NCBI RefSeq assembly: GCF_002917885.1
Contig: NZ_PQNY01000012.1
Location: 22,830-86,829, forward strand
From: Flavobacterium croceum DSM 17960
Lineage (GTDB): Bacteria; Bacteroidota; Bacteroidia; Flavobacteriales; Flavobacteriaceae
DNA length: 64,000 nucleotides
Direction of reading: 5' to 3'
Shown here: in pieces, positions 1-7,941 of the stretch
Numbering within the stretch: the first letter of the stretch is position 1
Layout: each line of letters opens with the position of its first letter
Notes under the pieces: generated by a model
What the model was told of the DNA's origin: nothing
Databases searched by the model: none
What the model saw: the letters and a program-made list of their open reading frames with translations, nothing else
Position numbers and translations under genes: made by a program

Positions 1-209
1 TTTTTTGAATAGCGTATGTTATACGAAGGAAGTTCTAAATGTGTTAAACTAGGAAACTCTTTTTTTAAGAGTTCTAGCGCAACACCATCAGATGCAATAA
101 TAGGGTTGAAACCCTCTTGTAATAAAGCGTTTATAATAGGTATACATCGAGTTGCATGACCTAAACCCCAATTGAGCGGAGCTACGAGTATGTTTTTTGT
201 ATTATTCAT
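1..209 (-). CDS. MurG-like glycosyltransferase, N-terminal fragment
   Basis: Only the first 69 codons are in the window; the gene runs off the left edge. The minus-strand ATG is at 207-209 and the product begins MNNTKNILVAPLNWGLGHAT. A hydrophobic first strand followed by a glycine loop and GHATR is typical of the acceptor-binding half of GT-B glycosyltransferases of the MurG / GT28 type. It is divergent from trmB across about 60 bases, a neighbourhood I recall from other Flavobacteriales. The donor and acceptor cannot be told from this fragment. Confidence 0.7.
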   Translation of the reverse strand, partial: MNNTKNILVAPLNWGLGHATRCIPIINALLQEGFNPIIASDGVALELLKKEFPSLTHLELPSYNIRYSK

Positions 210-272
210 TTTTCAAAAATAAATATACAAGGTTAAGTTAAGATTTACTTACTTTTGTCAAAAAATTAAATT

Positions 273-947
273 TTGGGAAGTAAGAATAAGCTAAAACGAT
301 TTAAAGAGAACGAAACTTTTAACAATGTAATCCAACCAACTCGAGAAGAAGTGGTTTCGGGAAGTTTTCCATACAAAGGGAAATGGAATTCAGATTTTTT
401 TAAAAACAACAACCCAATAGTTGTAGAACTCGGTTGTGGCAAAGGCGAATATACTATTGGCTTAGCGCAAAGAAACCCTAATATTAATTACATAGGTATC
501 GATGTAAAAGGAGCTCGTTTTTGGCGCGGAGCCAAAACTTCTCAAGAAGAAAACTTACACAATGTAGCTTTTATAAGAACTCAAATAGAACTTATTACCG
601 ATATTTTTGCTAAAAATGAATTGGACGAAATTTGGATAACGTTTCCAGATCCGCAAATAAAATACAAACGTACCAAGCACAGAATGACAAATTCTGATTT
701 TTTGCAGTTGTATAAAAAAATACTCAAACCAAACGGAGTTGTAAACCTTAAAACAGATAGTGAGTTTATGCACGGCTATACATTGGGGTTGCTACATGGT
801 GAAGGGCACGAAGTAATATATGCCAATCATAATGTGTATAAAAATGAAGGCGCACCTAGCGAAGTAATTGATATTCAAACTTTTTACGAAAAACAATATT
901 TAGAAATAGATAAAGCCATTACTTACATTAAATTTAAAATTAAATAA
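273..947 (+). CDS. trmB: tRNA (guanine-N7-)-methyltransferase TrmB
   Basis: Class I SAM-dependent methyltransferase that makes m7G46 in the variable loop of tRNAs. The SAM-binding motif VVELGCGKGEYT lies near residues 50-61, and the family motif TFPDPQIKYKRTKHR, holding the catalytic Asp and basic tRNA-contact residues, near residues 122-136. At 224 residues the length is normal. The start is the TTG at 273: the reading MGSKNKLKRFKENETF matches the conserved family N-terminus and there is no ATG further upstream in frame. The stop overlaps the ATG of the next gene (taATG), so the two are translationally coupled. Confidence 0.93.
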   Translation: MGSKNKLKRFKENETFNNVIQPTREEVVSGSFPYKGKWNSDFFKNNNPIVVELGCGKGEYTIGLAQRNPNINYIGIDVKGARFWRGAKTSQEENLHNVAFIRTQIELITDIFAKNELDEIWITFPDPQIKYKRTKHRMTNSDFLQLYKKILKPNGVVNLKTDSEFMHGYTLGLLHGEGHEVIYANHNVYKNEGAPSEVIDIQTFYEKQYLEIDKAITYIKFKIK

Positions 948-1573
948 TGTATTGTATTTTGGTTTTCATATTAGCAACTATTTTTTCTGGAATTGGTGTT
1001 TTGCCACCAGGAATGCTGAATATGAATGCTGCCAATATAAGTGTACAACAAGGTATACCACAGGCTAAAAAGTTTGTATATGGCGTTTTGATAGCAACAT
1101 TAGTTCAGGCATTTATTAGTTATTATTTTTCTAGTTTTATTAAGCAAAATCCATCTGTAAATCACGATTTAAAATTTGCAGGAAGTTTGATATTTTGTGT
1201 ACTTACGCTTTTTTTCTTGTACAAAGGCATTCAAAATCGTTTTGCAGAAGAAGATGCACTTTTAAAACCCAAAAAAAGTAATCTTCCCCATTTTTCAAAA
1301 GGAATTCTACTTTCATCGCTCAATGTTTTGCCTATTCCTTATTTTTCATTTCTTAATTTATATTTCTCTTCTTTATTTCCTTACTATCAAAGTATTACAA
1401 ACGGATTTTGTTTTGTATTAGGATGTGTTTTTGGCACAGCAATAGCGCTTTATTTGTATATTTATTTATTTAAAAAAGTACAAAACAAAGTAAGTTTTTT
1501 TATTAAAAACATCAATTTTGTTATTGCTATCATTACAGCCGTAGTAGCCTTTTTTACATTGTATAATTTATAA
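947..1573 (+). CDS. LysE family amino-acid exporter
   Basis: A 208-residue inner-membrane protein with about six hydrophobic spans. The N-terminal segment contains GVLPPGMLNMNAANI, resembling the PGP-type motif after the first helix of LysE / RhtB exporters, which pump out amino acids or similar small molecules. The C-terminal half ends in two long helices. It overlaps the trmB stop by one base and is followed directly by the alkyltransferase-like gene, so the three are probably one transcript. The substrate cannot be predicted. Family assignment rests on topology and the N-terminal motif. Confidence 0.7.
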   Translation: MYCILVFILATIFSGIGVLPPGMLNMNAANISVQQGIPQAKKFVYGVLIATLVQAFISYYFSSFIKQNPSVNHDLKFAGSLIFCVLTLFFLYKGIQNRFAEEDALLKPKKSNLPHFSKGILLSSLNVLPIPYFSFLNLYFSSLFPYYQSITNGFCFVLGCVFGTAIALYLYIYLFKKVQNKVSFFIKNINFVIAIITAVVAFFTLYNL

Positions 1574-1906
1574 ATGATGAGCAAGCCCGATGCAACTTTT
1601 TTCGATAAAGTGTATACTGTTGTAAAACAAATTCCTTTTGGTAAAGTAACTACCTATGGTGCTATTGCTAGAACAATAGGTTCTCCTCAATCTTCTAGAA
1701 TGGTGGGTTGGGCCATGAATGCTTCACACACTCTTGCAGATGTTCCTGCTCATAGAGTGGTAAATAGAAACGGAATGCTTACAGGAAAGCATCATTTTGA
1801 AGGTACCAATCTTATGCAGCAACTATTAGAAAGCGAAGGAATAGAAGTTGTAGGCAATAAAATTGTAAACTTTGAGGCGCATTTGTGGTTGCCAAATATA
1901 AAATAA
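1574..1906 (+). CDS. Alkyltransferase-like protein (MGMT family, no catalytic Cys)
   Basis: A 110-residue protein matching the DNA-binding C-terminal domain of O6-alkylguanine-DNA alkyltransferases: IPFGKVTTYGAIA at residues 20-32, the helix-turn-helix around SRMVGWAMNA (41-50), and the active-site loop at 58-67. The loop reads PAHRV, so the methyl-accepting Cys of PCHRV is Ala59. Such alkyltransferase-like proteins bind alkylated guanine without repairing it and recruit nucleotide excision repair. The gene begins one base after the LysE stop with tandem ATGs; the second (1577) is also possible. It is not truncated: family members without the N-terminal domain have this length. Confidence 0.88.
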   Translation: MMSKPDATFFDKVYTVVKQIPFGKVTTYGAIARTIGSPQSSRMVGWAMNASHTLADVPAHRVVNRNGMLTGKHHFEGTNLMQQLLESEGIEVVGNKIVNFEAHLWLPNIK

Positions 1907-2014
1907 ATCCAATTTTTTTCCCGAAAGATATTTTTTAGAAAACAAAATCATTATTTTTTGTAAGTAAAAACTTTCAAAAATTTAAAATCTCTTATATTTT
2001 TTTAAATCTAGTTG

Positions 2015-2030
2015 TGTAACATAGGTTACT
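2015..2030. promoter_or_regulatory. Candidate Crp/Fnr-type operator
   Basis: The sequence TGTAAC-ATAG-GTTACT is an almost perfect 6-4-6 palindrome in the 246-base intergenic region, about 123 bases before the YceI gene. One outer base departs from TGTAAC-N4-GTTACA. Near-identical sites occur at 6566-6581 and 45995-46010. The geometry fits a dimeric Crp/Fnr-family regulator; which protein binds is unknown. The rest of 1907-2152 is AT-rich with no other clear signal. Confidence 0.45.
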
Positions 2031-2152
2031 AAATCGTTTTAGTAGGCTTTTATTAATAATATGACAATAAATATTTAAAAACTTTGATAAAAGTCGTGTT
2101 CAAGTGTCTTTATTCGTTAGAAATTTGTCATATAATTAAAAACCTTATTAAA

Positions 2153-2737
2153 ATGAAAAGCTTAAAAACAGCCCAAAAACAAATATTTACCTTACTATTA
2201 TTTGTGTTAGGGTTTTCGGTTACCTTTTCTCAAAACTCAAAATTGATTTCTGCAGAAAGTAAAATGACTGTTGATGGAACTTCCAATTTACACGACTGGA
2301 CTATAACAGCAAAAACCATGTCTGGAAAAGCCGATTTTACTGTAGAAAATGGTGTTTTGAAAGATGTAAACAGTTTAGATTTTGCTGTAGATGTAGACCA
2401 ATTGAAAAGTGGTAAAGATGGTATGGATGAAAATACCATGAAAGCCATGAATGCAAAAGTGTATAAAAACGTTACTTTCAAAATGACAAAGTTGGTAAAA
2501 ATAATCAAAACTTCAGACGGATATACTGTAGATACACAAGGGACATTGTCTATGGCAGGTTCTTCAAAAACAATTAACCAAACATTTGCCGTAAAGCTTG
2601 TAGGTAAAAAAGTCGTGCTTTCTGGAAAACAAAAAATAGATATGACACTATATGGTATTAAACCACCAAAAGCACTTTTTGGAACAATTAAAACAGGAAA
2701 AGATGTTACTGTAGACTTTAAAGTAACATTTGATTAA
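2153..2737 (+). CDS. YceI family periplasmic protein
   Basis: A 194-residue protein with a Sec signal peptide (basic MKSLKTAQKQ, hydrophobic core about residues 11-25, likely cleavage after FSQ). The mature part is a YceI lipocalin-like barrel: SKMTVDGTSNLHDWT near the start, then alternating strands, ending in a conserved IDMTLYGIKPPKALFG segment. YceI proteins bind polyisoprenoid-type lipids such as ubiquinone-like compounds in the periplasm. The ATG at 2153 is chosen because the signal peptide follows it immediately; upstream in-frame codons do not look coding. First of a YceI / beta-barrel / YceI group, 31 bases before the next gene. Confidence 0.88.
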   Translation: MKSLKTAQKQIFTLLLFVLGFSVTFSQNSKLISAESKMTVDGTSNLHDWTITAKTMSGKADFTVENGVLKDVNSLDFAVDVDQLKSGKDGMDENTMKAMNAKVYKNVTFKMTKLVKIIKTSDGYTVDTQGTLSMAGSSKTINQTFAVKLVGKKVVLSGKQKIDMTLYGIKPPKALFGTIKTGKDVTVDFKVTFD

Positions 2738-2768
2738 AAATAACAAAACAATTTTATTTAATTTTATT

Positions 2769-4184
2769 ATGAGAACTTTTATTAAAATCTCTACGCTAGC
2801 TTTAGCATTCGGACTTACAACCACAATGCAAGCTCAGGTAACCTTTGGAAACATGCAAAATATGATTTCTAGAGATAAAAACGGTATCAACCAATTTGAT
2901 GTAAAAAAAGATAATGTAGAATACAAAGGATTAAGTGTTGATTTAGGTGCTGCATTTGCACTTCAGTTTCAAGCCTTAAATTCATTCAATGGACATGAAA
3001 ATTTACCAGCACCTATAGCAAATTATAGACTTAACGGTTTAGAAAACCAAATTAATTTACCAACAGCAAACATGACGTTTGGTGCTCAATTAGCCGATGG
3101 TGTTCGTGTAAATTTAGATTTGTATCTAGCTGCGAGACACCACAACGAAACTTGGGTAAAAGGGGGATATTTGCAAATAGATAAATTAGATTTCATTAAA
3201 AAAGATTTCCTTGCTGGATTTATGAAATATGCTACCATCAAGATTGGTCAAATGGAGAACAATTATGGTGACGCCCACTTTAGAAGATCTGATAACGGTA
3301 GTGCATTGGTAAATCCGTTTATAGAAAGTAATATTATGGATTCTTTTACTACAGAGCCAGGTGTTGAAGTTTACTACAACAGAAGTGGTTTTGTAAGTAT
3401 GCTAGGAGTTACAAATTCAAAATTAAATCAAAATGTTAATGAAATTGTTGCTTCTGCTCCAACAGCCTCTGCTCCAAACCCAAACACTACTGTTAGCCCA
3501 ACGTTTTTAGCAAAATTTGGTTACGACAAACAAGTAGATAAAGATTTAAGAATACGTTTTACAGGGTCATTGTATCATTGTGCAAATACAAGTGGTAATT
3601 TATATTCTTCAGAAAGAGCAGGTAGCCGTTATTATTATGTAATGTCACACCAAACTTATACAGGAACTACAGGTCTAGTATACAATAATGCAACTCTAAA
3701 TGCAGATGGAACTTCTACAGATGCTCTTGCTGGAAATGCTACAACCGGTAGATTCAATCCTGCATTTGGTAACTGGGCTCGTTCATATATGTTTAACCCA
3801 TTTGTAAAATATAAAGGCTTGGAATTTTTTGGAACTTTTGAAATAGCAACAGGTGGTGATAAAAAAGGAGTTGATGAAAAACGTACTGTAAATCAATATA
3901 CAGCAGACTTGTTATATAGATTTGGAGCTAGCGAAAACTTTTATCTAGGAGCAAGATATGGTACTGTTTCAGGAAAACTTGCAAATGCAGATACAGACTC
4001 TATCACTATAAATAGAATTGAAGCAAGTGCTGGATGGTTTATGACTAAAAATATATTAGCAAAATTAGCTTATATTAATCAAAACTATAAAAACTTTAAA
4101 CAATTTGATGCAAAAGGAAATCCTAATGATTTATATCAGGGTAAATTCGATGGTTTAATGTTTGAAGCAGTAATTACATTCTAA
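2769..4184 (+). CDS. Predicted outer-membrane beta-barrel protein (porin-like)
   Basis: A 471-residue protein with a signal peptide (MRTFIKISTLALAFG, cleavage around MQAQ) and then regularly spaced amphipathic strands with many aromatic girdle residues, finishing in a strand ending VITF, the usual C-terminal Phe of outer-membrane barrels. A periplasmic-turn pattern IKIGQMENNYGDAHFRRSDNG, similar to porins of the OprP / phosphoselective type, is visible near residues 155-175. I chose ATG 2769 because the signal peptide begins there. Sandwiched between two YceI genes, it may move a hydrophobic or electron-carrier-like ligand, but that is inference from position only. Confidence 0.75.
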   Translation: MRTFIKISTLALAFGLTTTMQAQVTFGNMQNMISRDKNGINQFDVKKDNVEYKGLSVDLGAAFALQFQALNSFNGHENLPAPIANYRLNGLENQINLPTANMTFGAQLADGVRVNLDLYLAARHHNETWVKGGYLQIDKLDFIKKDFLAGFMKYATIKIGQMENNYGDAHFRRSDNGSALVNPFIESNIMDSFTTEPGVEVYYNRSGFVSMLGVTNSKLNQNVNEIVASAPTASAPNPNTTVSPTFLAKFGYDKQVDKDLRIRFTGSLYHCANTSGNLYSSERAGSRYYYVMSHQTYTGTTGLVYNNATLNADGTSTDALAGNATTGRFNPAFGNWARSYMFNPFVKYKGLEFFGTFEIATGGDKKGVDEKRTVNQYTADLLYRFGASENFYLGARYGTVSGKLANADTDSITINRIEASAGWFMTKNILAKLAYINQNYKNFKQFDAKGNPNDLYQGKFDGLMFEAVITF

Positions 4185-4203
4185 TAATATAACCAATCAA
4201 TCA

Positions 4204-4240
4204 AATAAACCAAGAGGATTTTAGATTCTCTTGGTTTATT
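4204..4240 (+). terminator. Hairpin between barrel gene and second YceI gene
   Basis: Perfect 13-bp inverted repeat: AATAAACCAAGAG at 4204-4216 and its complement at 4228-4240 around an 11-base loop. No long T run follows, so it may be a partial terminator or an mRNA-stabilising hairpin that lowers expression of the downstream YceI gene. Confidence 0.6.
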
Positions 4241-4252
4241 CCCAAAAGAAAA

Positions 4253-4810
4253 ATGAGAAGTTTCAGTATAATTTTACTTGTTTTGTTTGTAAGTTTTGGG
4301 TTTACTAAGTTGAAAACTAAAGTAAAAATTTCACCAAAAAGCGAAGTGATTATTAAAGGAAAATCCAACGTGAACTCATTTCAATGCAAATACGATTCTA
4401 GTTTTTTAAACAATGAAATTGCTGTAACATCTTTTCAAAATAATAATAAAACCTCATTTGAAGGAGCCAAAATTGCCATTAAGAGTAAAGGTTTTGAGTG
4501 TGCTCCAAAAATGATAACCAAAGATTTAAAAACTACACTAAAAGCAACAGAATATCCTACTATAGACATTGAGTTGAATGAGTTAGTTATCAACAAAACC
4601 GATTATATAGCCAATATAACAGTACAAATAGCAGGAAAGTCTAAACAATATTCATTGCAAGTTGTTTTTAATCCAAAGAATTATAATGTAAGTGGGCAAT
4701 TAAAAATCAATATCAAAGATTTTGATTTGAAACCACCAAAAAAAATGTTGGGATTAGTAGAAGTCAATGAAAATGTTGTTATTGATTTTAATTTATACCT
4801 ACAATACTAA
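4253..4810 (+). CDS. Second YceI-like protein
   Basis: A 185-residue exported protein with a short signal peptide (MRSFSIILLVLFVSFGFTKL). The mature region follows the YceI plan but is diverged: the opening strand reads SEVIIKGKSNVNSFQC and the closing segment INIKDFDLKPPKKMLGLVEV corresponds to the conserved end of YceI proteins (compare IKPPKALFG in the first copy). Two Cys residues in the mature part could pair. It follows the barrel gene after a hairpin and is closed by a strong terminator, so it is the last gene of this unit. The ligand is unknown. Confidence 0.78.
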   Translation: MRSFSIILLVLFVSFGFTKLKTKVKISPKSEVIIKGKSNVNSFQCKYDSSFLNNEIAVTSFQNNNKTSFEGAKIAIKSKGFECAPKMITKDLKTTLKATEYPTIDIELNELVINKTDYIANITVQIAGKSKQYSLQVVFNPKNYNVSGQLKINIKDFDLKPPKKMLGLVEVNENVVIDFNLYLQY

Positions 4811-4838
4811 ATAATTCAATTTTTTTCATTTGGTTTGG

Positions 4839-4875
4839 AAGAGCGAAATCTTACAGGAGATTTCGCTCTTTTTTT
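4839..4875 (+). terminator. Rho-independent terminator after second YceI gene
   Basis: Perfect 13-bp stem, AAGAGCGAAATCT at 4839-4851 paired with 4858-4870, six-base loop, followed by a T run. Confidence 0.9.
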
Positions 4876-4926
4876 GCAGTATAAATGCTAAATATAACCA
4901 ATAGAAACTACCTATTTTACTATAAC

Positions 4927-4968
4927 AAAACTTTAAACCTCTAAGTTTTTAAACTCTTAAACTTCTTA
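4927..4968. repeat. AAACTTTAAAC-type low-complexity repeat
   Basis: A run of diverged AAACTTTAAACC / TAAACTCTTAAAC units upstream of the Mrp gene. From memory, such strings are common between Bacteroidota genes. A TATCTTTG box (4970-4977) that could serve as the -7 element for the following gene lies directly after it. Confidence 0.4.
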
Positions 4969-5004
4969 CTATCTTTGCAATTCATATTCAGTTTAAATAA
5001 AACA

Positions 5005-6141
5005 ATGAAACTCGATAGAAAAGAAATACTCAAAGCGCTAGAAACCATTACGGTAGCTGGTGAAGGAAAAAATATGGTAGAAAGCGGTGCTGTAAAAAAT
5101 GTAATTACTTTTGCAGACGAAGTGGTGGTAGAACTTACACTAAACACGCCTGCTTTACATATTAAAAAAAGAGCAGAAGTAGATATTATAAAAGCAATTC
5201 ACGCACATGTTTACGAAAAAGCCAAAGTAAAAGTGAATATAAAAGTAGAAGCTCCCGAAAAAGCACAATCTAGCGTTATTAAAGGAAATGCTATTCCAGG
5301 AATTAACAATATTATTGCTGTAGCTTCTGGTAAAGGAGGTGTTGGAAAATCTACTACTACAGCCAATATTGCGGTTACTCTTGCCAAAATGGGCTTTAAA
5401 GTAGGAGTGCTCGATGCCGATATTTATGGGCCTAGTATGCCTATAATGTTCGATGTTGAGAATGAGAAACCTATTTCTGTAGAGGTAGATGGAAAATCAA
5501 AAATGAAACCCGTAGAAAGCTACGAAATAAAACTTTTATCAATAGGCTTTTTTACATCTCCAAGTCAGGCAGTAATTTGGCGCGGTCCTATGGCAGCAAA
5601 AGCGCTCAATCAGATGATTTTTGATGCAGCTTGGGGCGAATTGGATTTCTTACTCATCGATTTACCACCAGGTACTGGCGATATACACTTATCTATTATG
5701 CAATCGTTGCCTATTACAGGAGCAGTAGTAGTAAGTACACCACAAGCGGTAGCACTTGCCGATGCAAAAAAAGGAGTGGCTATGTTTTTAAGCGAAGCAA
5801 TACAAGTCCCTGTTTTAGGAATTATAGAAAATATGGCGTATTTTACTCCAGAAGAATTGCCAAACAATAAATATTATATTTTTGGTAAAGAAGGTGCCAA
5901 AAACTTAGCAGAAGATTTACAAATACCATTTTTAGGCGAAGTGCCATTGGTACAAAGTATACGAGAAGCAGGCGATTATGGACGTCCAGCAGCACTACAA
6001 ACCGCATCTGTTTTAGAAAAGGTATATGAAGAAGTTACCCGAAATGTGGTAAGCCAAGTCGTATTAAGAAATGAAAGTTTACCTCCCACAGAAGCTATAA
6101 AAATTACAACAATGGCAGGTTGTTCTGCCGTTAAAAAATAA
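5005..6141 (+). CDS. mrp: Mrp/NBP35-family ATP-binding protein (Fe-S cluster carrier)
   Basis: A 378-residue protein with an N-terminal MIP18/DUF59 domain (about residues 1-95) and a C-terminal P-loop ATPase domain with the deviant Walker A SGKGGVGKST near 108-117 and LIDLPPGTGD near residues 218-227. Family members are scaffolds or carriers for Fe-S clusters. The CxxC pair that usually follows the ENM motif is absent: the sequence there is ENMAYFTPEELPNN, and the only C-terminal cysteine is in AGCSAVKK. The start is ATG 5005, where the DUF59 domain begins; the upstream TTG at 4975 is less likely. Followed by a NifU-like gene, which supports a role in cluster assembly. Confidence 0.88.
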   Translation: MKLDRKEILKALETITVAGEGKNMVESGAVKNVITFADEVVVELTLNTPALHIKKRAEVDIIKAIHAHVYEKAKVKVNIKVEAPEKAQSSVIKGNAIPGINNIIAVASGKGGVGKSTTTANIAVTLAKMGFKVGVLDADIYGPSMPIMFDVENEKPISVEVDGKSKMKPVESYEIKLLSIGFFTSPSQAVIWRGPMAAKALNQMIFDAAWGELDFLLIDLPPGTGDIHLSIMQSLPITGAVVVSTPQAVALADAKKGVAMFLSEAIQVPVLGIIENMAYFTPEELPNNKYYIFGKEGAKNLAEDLQIPFLGEVPLVQSIREAGDYGRPAALQTASVLEKVYEEVTRNVVSQVVLRNESLPPTEAIKITTMAGCSAVKK

Positions 6142-6212
6142 GTAAATAATTAGATAATTTGTCAATGAGATAATTTGTTTTCAAATTGACATATTTCTAA
6201 ATTGATACATTA
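6142..6212. repeat. AATTGACAAAT-type intergenic repeat
   Basis: Between mrp and the NifU gene lie degenerate direct and inverted copies of ATAATTTGTCAAT and its complement. This AT-rich string type is, from memory, frequent between Bacteroidota genes. No gene is seen in it. Confidence 0.35.
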
Positions 6213-6455
6213 ATGAGTATGACACACGAAGAATTAACCCAAAATATTGAAAAGGCATTAGCAGAAATACGCCCATTTTTAAATTCTGATGGAGGAGATG
6301 TTCACTTAGTTGCTATAGAAGATGAAAAACATGTAAAGGTAAAATTTGAAGGTACTTGTACCCATTGTAGCGTAAACCAAATGACACTAAAAGCTGGTGT
6401 AGAAACTACCATAAAAAAATACGCTCCACAAATCGAAACCGTTATAAATATTTAG
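6213..6455 (+). CDS. NifU-like C-terminal domain protein
   Basis: An 80-residue protein equal to the NifU C-terminal (Nfu) domain, which receives Fe-S clusters and hands them to target proteins. The motif LNSDGGDVHLV opens the domain and the cluster-binding CTHC pair is at Cys49 and Cys52. There is a choice of starts (6213 or 6219); both keep the whole domain. It is downstream of the Mrp ATPase and upstream of a ferredoxin-NADP reductase and a ferredoxin, forming an Fe-S and electron-transfer neighbourhood. Confidence 0.92.
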   Translation: MSMTHEELTQNIEKALAEIRPFLNSDGGDVHLVAIEDEKHVKVKFEGTCTHCSVNQMTLKAGVETTIKKYAPQIETVINI

Positions 6456-6565
6456 TTGAATAGTAGTTGTTGTTATAACAATAAATCTCCAAATTTATTC
6501 TTTAAGCGCACTGCAATTATTTCAAAAAATAAATAAAGAATACTATTTTATGTCTAATGTACGAT

Positions 6566-6581
6566 TGTAACACAAGTAACA
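6566..6581. promoter_or_regulatory. Candidate Crp/Fnr-type operator upstream of ferredoxin reductase
   Basis: TGTAAC-ACAA-GTAACA, one base away from TGTAAC-N4-GTTACA, placed 77 bases before the reductase ATG. The remainder of 6456-6657 holds only AT-rich sequence without a clear gene or hairpin. Confidence 0.4.
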
Positions 6582-6657
6582 TAAGCCATAAAAACTGATA
6601 TTTATCATACTACTGAGCCTCATAAACCACCAAATTTGCAACACTAATTAATTAAAC

Positions 6658-7710
6658 ATGATAGAAACCGATATACTCATAATAGGAGCAGGCCCTACTG
6701 GGCTTTTTGCAGTTTTCGAAGCAGGATTATTACAATTAAAATGTCATATCATAGATGCTTTACCTCAACCAGGTGGCCAATTGGCAGAATTATATCCTAA
6801 AAAACCTATTTTTGATATACCTGGTTATCCAGAAGTTTTGGCAGGCGATTTGGTAAACAATTTAATGGAGCAAATAAAACAGTTTCAACCTGGTTTTACT
6901 TTGGCAGAAACAGCAGAAACTATAGATAAACTAGATGACGGAACGTTTATTGTTACAACCAACAAAGGCACAAAACATTACGCAAAAGCTGTAGCTATTG
7001 CAGGTGGTTTAGGCACATTTGAACCAAGAAAACCAGCCCTAGAAAATATTTCTTTTTACGAAGAAAAGGGCGTGGAATATTTTGTAAAAGATCCAGAATT
7101 GTTTAGAGATAAAGATATTGTAATTGCTGGTGGAGGCGATTCTGCTTTAGATTGGAGTATTTTTTTGTCAAATGTTGCTAAAACCGTTACTTTGGTACAT
7201 AGAAGAAACGAATTTAGAGGAGCTTTAGATTCTGTAGAAAAAGTACAAGAATTAAAAAAACTAGGAAAAATAAACCTAATAACTCCAGCAGAAGTAGTAG
7301 CAATACAAGGTGTAGATCATGTAGAAAGCATTACTTTGGATAAAAATGGGGAGCAAGAAACAATAAAAACAGATTATTTTATACCACTTTTTGGGCTTAC
7401 ACCCAAACTAGGTGCTATTGCAAATTGGGGCTTAGAAATAGAGAAAAATGCCATAAAAGTAAATAATGCTTTAGATTACCAAACCAATATTGACGGAATT
7501 TATGCTATAGGTGATGTCAATATTTACCCAGGTAAATTAAAACTTATTTTATGCGGTTTTCATGAGGCAACACTTATGTGTCAAAGTGTGCACAATCGTA
7601 TCAATCCAGGTAAAAAGTATGTGTTGAAATACACTACAGTTTCTGGAGTAGATGGTTTTGATGGCACTAGAAAAGAAGCTGAAAAAGCAGTTGTAAAATC
7701 GATAGATTAA
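6658..7710 (+). CDS. Ferredoxin-NADP reductase, thioredoxin-reductase-like type
   Basis: A 350-residue flavoprotein with an FAD-binding GxGxxG (ILIIGAGPTGLFAVFEAG, residues 5-22), the LPQPGGQL segment near residues 35-42, an NAD(P)H-binding IAGGGDSALDWS near 157-168, and the closing FAD motif YAIGDVN near residues 282-288. There is no redox-active CxxC in the NADPH domain, which separates this type of ferredoxin-NADP reductase from thioredoxin reductases. It passes electrons between NADPH and ferredoxin. A 2Fe-2S ferredoxin gene lies downstream, separated only by the two small genes at 7729-8377. Confidence 0.88.
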   Translation: MIETDILIIGAGPTGLFAVFEAGLLQLKCHIIDALPQPGGQLAELYPKKPIFDIPGYPEVLAGDLVNNLMEQIKQFQPGFTLAETAETIDKLDDGTFIVTTNKGTKHYAKAVAIAGGLGTFEPRKPALENISFYEEKGVEYFVKDPELFRDKDIVIAGGGDSALDWSIFLSNVAKTVTLVHRRNEFRGALDSVEKVQELKKLGKINLITPAEVVAIQGVDHVESITLDKNGEQETIKTDYFIPLFGLTPKLGAIANWGLEIEKNAIKVNNALDYQTNIDGIYAIGDVNIYPGKLKLILCGFHEATLMCQSVHNRINPGKKYVLKYTTVSGVDGFDGTRKEAEKAVVKSID

Positions 7711-7716
7711 ATTTTT

Positions 7717-7724
7717 TATATTTG
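7717..7724 (+). promoter_or_regulatory. -7 promoter element just before the 70-residue gene
   Basis: TATATTTG ends four bases before the ATG at 7729, so transcription would begin at or very near the start codon. A TTG lies 23 bases upstream (7691-7693), a little farther than the usual 19-21. It suggests the inserted pair has its own promoter. Confidence 0.45.
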
Positions 7725-7728
7725 TAAT

Positions 7729-7941
7729 ATGGAAAGTATAAAATTGGATAGAAGTGTTACGAGTAAATCTTCATTTCAAGAAGCTGACGATCATGTAACT
7801 TTTTACAAAGATAAAACACCTCTTGAGCGTTTAAATTATGCTTGCGATATTATAAATTCTATTTTTGATTCAAGTCCAGAAAAAAAAGTAGATAGAACAG
7901 TTTTTTCTTCAAGAAAACATGCCCAACTTATTCAATATTGA
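7729..7941 (+). CDS. Small protein paired with nucleotidyltransferase
   Basis: A 70-residue protein with no known domain that I can name. It is polar, with no membrane span or signal peptide. The central part FYKDKTPLERLNYACDIINS and the end VDRTVFSSRKHAQLIQY follow a pattern (DKTPLERL...LDRTVFSKRKH) that I recall as a small protein encoded directly before nucleotidyltransferases in Bacteroidota. It overlaps the next gene by 23 bases, so translation is coupled. A toxin-antitoxin-like or regulatory partnership is possible, but only the arrangement supports it. Confidence 0.65.
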   Translation: MESIKLDRSVTSKSSFQEADDHVTFYKDKTPLERLNYACDIINSIFDSSPEKKVDRTVFSSRKHAQLIQY

